Below, one piece after another: positions 4,907 through 8,132 of a stretch of 8,132 bases of DNA. The position numbers were made by a program, and so were the translations under genes. The notes under the pieces were generated by a model. That model was not told the origin of the DNA. It saw only the letters and a program-made list of their open reading frames with translations, and did not search any database. Each line of letters opens with the position of its first letter. The stretch's first letter is position 1. The stretch is from JBBRLA01 sp038231615 (GTDB lineage: Bacteria > Myxococcota_A > Polyangia > Palsa-1104 > JAEUJZ01), in the NCBI GenBank assembly GCA_038231615.1, contig JBBRLA010000388.1, forward strand, positions 1 to 8,132, read 5' to 3'.

Positions 4907-6250
4907 ATGAGGTCCGTCCTCACCCTGCTCTGCTGGTCCTTGATCTCGTGGGCGGCGCTGCCCCGCGCCTCGGCCGGCCCAGTTTCGTTCGAACCCCCTC
5001 CTGCCGGATTTGACGTCTCCTTCGACGAACTCTATGACCAGGGCTTCGCGCTCTTCCAGAAGCGGAACTTTGCCGCGGCGCGGGTGGAGTTGACCCGCGC
5101 CCTCGCCCTTTCGCCCGACGACTCCGAGACGCTGCTCATGCTGGGCATCGCCAGCTACCGGACGGCAGATCTGGCCGGGGCGGAGCAGGCCCTCGCCCGT
5201 GCGCGCCGGCTCGGTTCGGCAGACATCCAGGACTCGGCGCTGGTCTTTCTCGGGCTGGTCCACGAGGCACTCGGCGCTACCGATCAGGCCCACGCCGAGT
5301 TAAGGGAAGCCGGGTTCTCTCGGTCCCTGGGGGGGACCGCCACGGACCTGATGAAAGGGAACTACCCCCACCGCCTATCGGGGGCGCTGACGATTTCCCC
5401 GGAGTTCGACGGAAACGTGCCTCTGACCCCCAATGGCACCTATATCACGGCCCCGTCGCAGAGCGTGGATGGGGACGTGCTCTTCGTCGGCAGCCTCACC
5501 TTTCGGCCGGTCCCGCGGATCGGCCTCTACCTCAACAACACCCTGTCGTACCGGCAGCAGTTCCGCCTGTCGGCCTACAACCTGCTGCTGGACACCACCA
5601 CCCTGAGATATGTCTATTTCGGTGACCGCCACCGCCTCAGGGCGGGCCTGTCCTTCAACTACGCCATGCTGGGCGGCACCACCCTCTTTTTGGATGGCAG
5701 CGGCAAGGCCGCGTACCGCTTGCGCCTGTGGTCCAAGCTGGGGATCGGGGCGACCTACGAGGGGCGCTATCGCAACTACCAACAGACCGACTATCAGGGG
5801 TTCACGGGCCAGACCCACTCCCTTGCCGGAGAGCTGAGCTGGGGCCTCGCCCCGGAGCCGGTGAGCGTCGCGATCGGCTACCAGGGGATTCGTGAACAGC
5901 TCGTCGTGCCGCCGGCGGTCACCGCCTCCGATGGCACGGTCTACCAGCCTGACTTCCGCGCCTGGGCGCACGGCCCGACGTTCAAGCTCCGGGCCCAACT
6001 CCACAAGAGGGTGGAACTGGTGCTGTCGGGGTGGGCGTTGCGCCGCGCCTTCGATCGGGTGGATCCCAAGCTGGGACAACGCCTGGACTGGTACGTGAAC
6101 GGCGACCTTTCCCTTGAAGTGGAATGCAAGAGCTGGCTTAACCTGTTCTTTGGCAGCACGGTCATCTACAACCAGTCGACGGACACCGGCTTTACCTACA
6201 TCAAACCCCTGGCGTACGCGGGGGTGAGCGGGAGCTTCGCGGCGTTCTGA
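4907..6250 (+). CDS. TPR protein with C-terminal outer-membrane beta-barrel
   Basis: This encodes 447 residues from ATG 4907. The start is chosen because it gives a clean signal peptide (MRSVLTLLCWSLISW..., cleavage after ASA at 21-23). It lacks a good Shine-Dalgarno. ATG 4793 has AGGAG upstream but would add 38 residues encoded across the palindrome. Residues about 38-135 are alpha-helical TPR repeats (YDQGFALFQKRNF, ALALSPDD, MLGIASYRTADL). From about 155 to the end the sequence alternates polar and hydrophobic residues with many Tyr and Arg, as in a transmembrane beta-barrel. It opens with EFDGNV, like the 'yDsNV' signature of TPR-barrel proteins, and ends in Phe (SGSFAAF), as expected for BAM-inserted proteins. 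This size and order resemble Slam (TPR then DUF560 barrel) and other TPR-porin exporters. A role in secreting or displaying the neighbouring lipoproteins is inference; a polysaccharide-export role is also possible. Confidence 0.85.
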   Translation: MRSVLTLLCWSLISWAALPRASAGPVSFEPPPAGFDVSFDELYDQGFALFQKRNFAAARVELTRALALSPDDSETLLMLGIASYRTADLAGAEQALARARRLGSADIQDSALVFLGLVHEALGATDQAHAELREAGFSRSLGGTATDLMKGNYPHRLSGALTISPEFDGNVPLTPNGTYITAPSQSVDGDVLFVGSLTFRPVPRIGLYLNNTLSYRQQFRLSAYNLLLDTTTLRYVYFGDRHRLRAGLSFNYAMLGGTTLFLDGSGKAAYRLRLWSKLGIGATYEGRYRNYQQTDYQGFTGQTHSLAGELSWGLAPEPVSVAIGYQGIREQLVVPPAVTASDGTVYQPDFRAWAHGPTFKLRAQLHKRVELVLSGWALRRAFDRVDPKLGQRLDWYVNGDLSLEVECKSWLNLFFGSTVIYNQSTDTGFTYIKPLAYAGVSGSFAAF

Positions 6251-6873
6251 GCTTGCCTACTGCCCCGATCCTCAGATCTCCCCCGGGTATACCCGCCGTG
6301 CATGCACAGGGGCGGCCGGAACCGCACCCGCCGCGCCATCTGTCCGTCGGTTGACTCCAGCGAGGTCACGATCGCCTCCGCCATCGGCAGCGAGCCGACG
6401 TCCCCCCAGCGGTAGCCTTGCAGGCCGCCGATGCGCTGCCGCTGTTGCTCCCACACCTGGGGACTCGACTGCCTGAACACCGCGCAGATCCCCGCCACCC
6501 CGAACATCTCGTCCGGCACGCACATCAGGTCCTGCCCCATCAACCCGAGATGCCGCGCCAGCCGGGCCGCCCGCAGGAACATCCGCCAGGCGTCTTCGTC
6601 CAAAAGGTTGATCTCGTCCACCGCCACCACCCGCTGGAAGGTCCCGTGCTTCTTGCTGGGCATCATCAGCGCCGAGAAGAACGACACCAGGATCGGCGAC
6701 ATCCTGCTGCGCCCCATGTGCGGGCCACCCATGTACACCACCGTTATTACGTCGGGCTCGACCAGGTCGTCGATCCCCGGCCCGTCCTTGGGGCTCTCGA
6801 TCATCTTCAAGACCCGCAGCCGCGTCAGCGCCGTCTTCTTCTGGCTGGCGTTCAGATCATCGGCTTTCTCCAA
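6196..6873 (-). pseudogene. HerA/VirD4-like ATPase, C-terminal part
   Basis: The minus-strand frame, open from just after TAG 6882-6880 to a stop at 6196, gives about 225 residues. RVVAVDEINLL has the hhhhDE form of a Walker B motif (Asp/Glu codons at 6618-6613). After it, LARHLGLMGQDLMCVP, AVFRQSSPQVWE and LPMAEAIV match the layout of the back half of RecA-type translocases of the HerA/FtsK/VirD4 group (sensor Gln, then hexamer interface). No P-loop is present here. Members move DNA, for example during conjugation. The only start after the TAG is a TTG without a ribosome binding site, so this is the 3' half of a broken gene rather than a separate one. The last 30 or so residues (after MHGGYTRG) look unnatural and overlap the 3' end of the barrel gene, so the true C-terminus may also be lost. 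Confidence 0.65.
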
Positions 6874-6879
6874 AATGAA

Positions 6880-7278
6880 CTACTCCATCCCCGCCGTGGA
6901 CAGGTCATCGCCCTGGTCCTGGGCCTCCTCCAGCATGCGTTGCACCACGCGGGTCCGGTCGGCCTGCAGGGCCGCATCCAGCCCCGGCTGGCCGATCTCC
7001 CCCAGGCGCAGCTTCAGCGGCACCACTTCCAGGCCGAGGTCCTCGTAGGGCCGCAGGCGGCTCAAAAGCTCCTCGGTCACCAGCACCTCGGGGATTGCTA
7101 GGCGCTGCCCGGGGATGCCCAGCCCGCCAACGCCGAGATGGATTTTCAAGATGTCCAGGTCCGCGGCGACGGGGTTGGGCTTAAGCGCGCCCAGAAGCTG
7201 GGGCAGTCGATCGTTCTCTTCCAGATGGATGATGACGAAGGCCGTGCGCGGCAGCTTCAGGCTCAAGGAGGTGCGCAT
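6880..7278 (-). pseudogene. HerA/VirD4-like ATPase, middle part, truncated upstream
   Basis: This is in the same minus-strand frame as the downstream ATPase half and separated from it by one TAG (6882-6880). The text runs DDLSTAGME-stop-FILEKADDLN without a break in sense, so a Tyr codon probably became TAG. The 132 residues from ATG 7278 include TAFVIIHLEENDRLP, ILKIHLGVGGLGIPGQ, and RPYEDLGLEVVPLKLRLGE. They read like real protein and would sit between a P-loop and Walker B. The frame remains open further upstream, but sense fades near 7300-7340 and no GxxxxGKS/T P-loop is visible. There is no ribosome binding site before ATG 7278. I conclude that the gene is both nonsense-mutated and 5'-truncated, probably by joining to the unrelated plus-strand gene. 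Confidence 0.55.
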
Positions 7279-7368
7279 CGCGTTTTTGGAGAAACCCGAG
7301 ACTACCGCCAGGGTCACGGCAAGGTCCTGGACCTGGCCTTGCTCCAGAAGGATATAAACAAGGAGGCG

Positions 7369-7938
7369 GTGCGCGTCGCGTTGCCCTTCAACTCCCCGCT
7401 GGTGCGAGCGGGCGGCTACGCGATGTTGCGGGGCAGCGTGGCGGTGAAGGAAGGGGGGGCGATGAAGGTGAATCGCGAGCATCTGGGCGTCAAGCTCGCG
7501 TACCTGGAGCGCATCCGTCAGCTCAAGGCCGAGTGGAAGCCGGTCATGGAGATTCTGGATGCCAACGAAACCATCGTGCTCAGCGACATCGCCGCCATCG
7601 TGGACGACGGACTGACGGTGGGCTGGTCGACGATCCAGCACAACGGGGCCCTTTTGCGCATCCTGGAGCCGGCCCTGGCCATCCGCGGCAATCCGTCCGA
7701 TCAGTCGGTGCAGAGCCTGCATGCACGGGTGGCCGCGATCAACTCGGAACAATGCCGGGCACTGTTCTGCCGCCGATTCTGGAGAACATGAAAGCGGCCG
7801 CGGTGGGTCGCCTTCCGCGCGGCCCGCGCCGCCGGCCTGACCGAGCCGCTGACCGAGCCGCTGACCGACTACTACGAGGCCGTGAGCTGCTATCGCCTCG
7901 GTCTGCTCGTGCGGGCGCGGCAGCTTCGCGACCCTTAG
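7369..7938 (+). pseudogene. Disrupted gene of unknown function
   Basis: The plus-strand frame reads as natural protein from about 7360: VRVALPFNSPLVRAGGYAML, then KLAYLERIRQLKAEWKP, then ILDANETIVLSDIAAIV, and on to a TGA at 7789-7791. The same frame continues beyond the stop as AFRAARAAGLTEPLTEPLTD and EAVSCYRLGLLVRARQL, ending DP and TAG 7936-7938. Around the TGA the next frame reads LPPILENMKAAAVGRL, so two compensating frameshifts near 7745 and 7815 could explain the break. Starts are uncertain: GTG 7369 is too close to AAGGAGG (7360-7366), and ATG 7462 has AAGGAAGG upstream but would drop convincing residues. I recognise no family. It looks mostly helical and soluble. It is flanked by a broken ATPase and a transposase remnant, which fits a decayed mobile element. 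Confidence 0.45.
7837..7868 (+). repeat. Short 12-bp tandem repeat
   Basis: CTGACCGAGCCG occurs twice in a row (7837-7848, 7849-7860), followed by a partial third copy (CTGACCGA). In the disrupted plus-strand gene it encodes LTEP LTEP LT, so copy-number change by slippage would keep the frame. Confidence 0.8.
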
Positions 7939-7967
7939 GGCGTGTAAAAAAACAACTTCAGCGCCAC

Positions 7968-8132
7968 TCAAGACCAGCGAGTTAGGGCCGGGTTGACGTG
8001 AAGCGAATAGCCGTCCTGCAACAGCAGCCTGCTGACCGTTGGGGCGCTGATGCGGCAGCGTCGAAAGCGCAGGAGCAGCGAAATCTTGCGGAGCGCCTTG
8101 CGTGACCACTTCAGGCCGGAGATGGGGTCGCC
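7968..8132 (-). pseudogene. ISAzo13-family transposase fragment (partial at the right edge)
   Basis: The minus-strand frame enters from the right edge and stops at TGA 7970-7968, giving 54 residues. GDPISGLKWSRKALRKIS, then RISAPTVSRLL, then GYSLHVN follow the well-known ISAzo13 (Rhodopirellula-type DDE transposase) pattern DPMSPLRWT..K..RKLA, a V..LL segment and GYSLQ.N. In full proteins GYSLQ.N is followed by RK..EG..HPDRD and the rest of the catalytic domain. Here the similarity ends at NPALTRWS and a stop, so the gene is cut off on its 3' side. No terminal inverted repeat can be seen. It marks this end of the window as a site of past transposition. Confidence 0.7.

Noticed and set aside
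4681..4923. Longer N-terminus for the minus-strand lipoprotein
   Set aside because: The perfect AAGGAGGT and lipoprotein signal fix the GTG at 4680; the extension also crosses the palindrome.
6418..7101. Plus-strand open frame of 227 residues opposite the ATPase
   Set aside because: Composition (many His, Gln, Pro, Arg) is that of a mirror frame; the minus strand carries the Walker B and other recognisable motifs.
7138..7360. N-terminal extension of the plus-strand unknown gene from ATG 7138
   Set aside because: Reads as Gln/Arg/Gly-rich shadow of the minus-strand ATPase fragment; real sense on the plus strand begins near 7360.
6880..8109. Long minus-strand open frame of 409 residues
   Set aside because: Only the part below about 7300 reads as protein. 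The rest is His/Gln/Arg-rich shadow of the plus-strand gene, and it runs into a different frame of the transposase fragment.

Overview
The window is GC-rich bacterial DNA that looks like an accessory region. Two kinds of sequence alternate: intact genes for exported envelope proteins, and broken mobile-element-type genes. The likely host is a Gram-negative bacterium with an outer membrane. There are three lipobox lipoproteins and a TPR plus beta-barrel outer-membrane protein ending in Phe. One lipoprotein carries a PDAG/DAG-repeat linker of the kind common in Myxococcota, so Myxococcota is my best guess. That assignment is inference from style only; there is no rRNA or marker gene here.

Layout. 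Positions 1-163 hold the 3' end of an unidentified gene, which overlaps a small membrane-anchored protein (156-395) whose reading frame seems to shift. Positions 396-674 are a leader region with a perfect palindrome at 523-540. A 537-residue lipoprotein of a conserved but uncharacterised exported family follows (675-2288). Positions 2289-2640 are intergenic and contain what looks like a degraded XRE helix-turn-helix gene, then a second copy of the palindrome. Next is a lipoprotein with an HELAE metal-site-like motif (2641-4017). A convergent small lipoprotein (4680-4132, minus strand) has a separate 35-codon stretch just beyond its stop that looks like the tail of a c-type-cytochrome-like domain. 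A third palindrome lies between the divergent small lipoprotein and the TPR/beta-barrel gene (4907-6250).

From about 6200 to the right end the sequence is a graveyard. A HerA/VirD4-like ATPase on the minus strand is cut by an in-frame TAG and truncated at its 5' end. A plus-strand gene of unknown function has a disrupted reading frame. At the right edge is a truncated ISAzo13-type transposase on the minus strand.

The main observation is that all four complete exported-protein genes lie next to a copy of the same 16-18 bp palindrome (TGTACC-GGAT-GGTACA core). Copies 2 and 3 also share about 45 bp of flanking sequence. This suggests one dispersed regulon making three lipoproteins and an outer-membrane protein whose TPR-barrel build resembles Slam-type lipoprotein exporters. 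The regulon and the functional link are inferences. The repeated sites and the domain layout can be read directly in the sequence.
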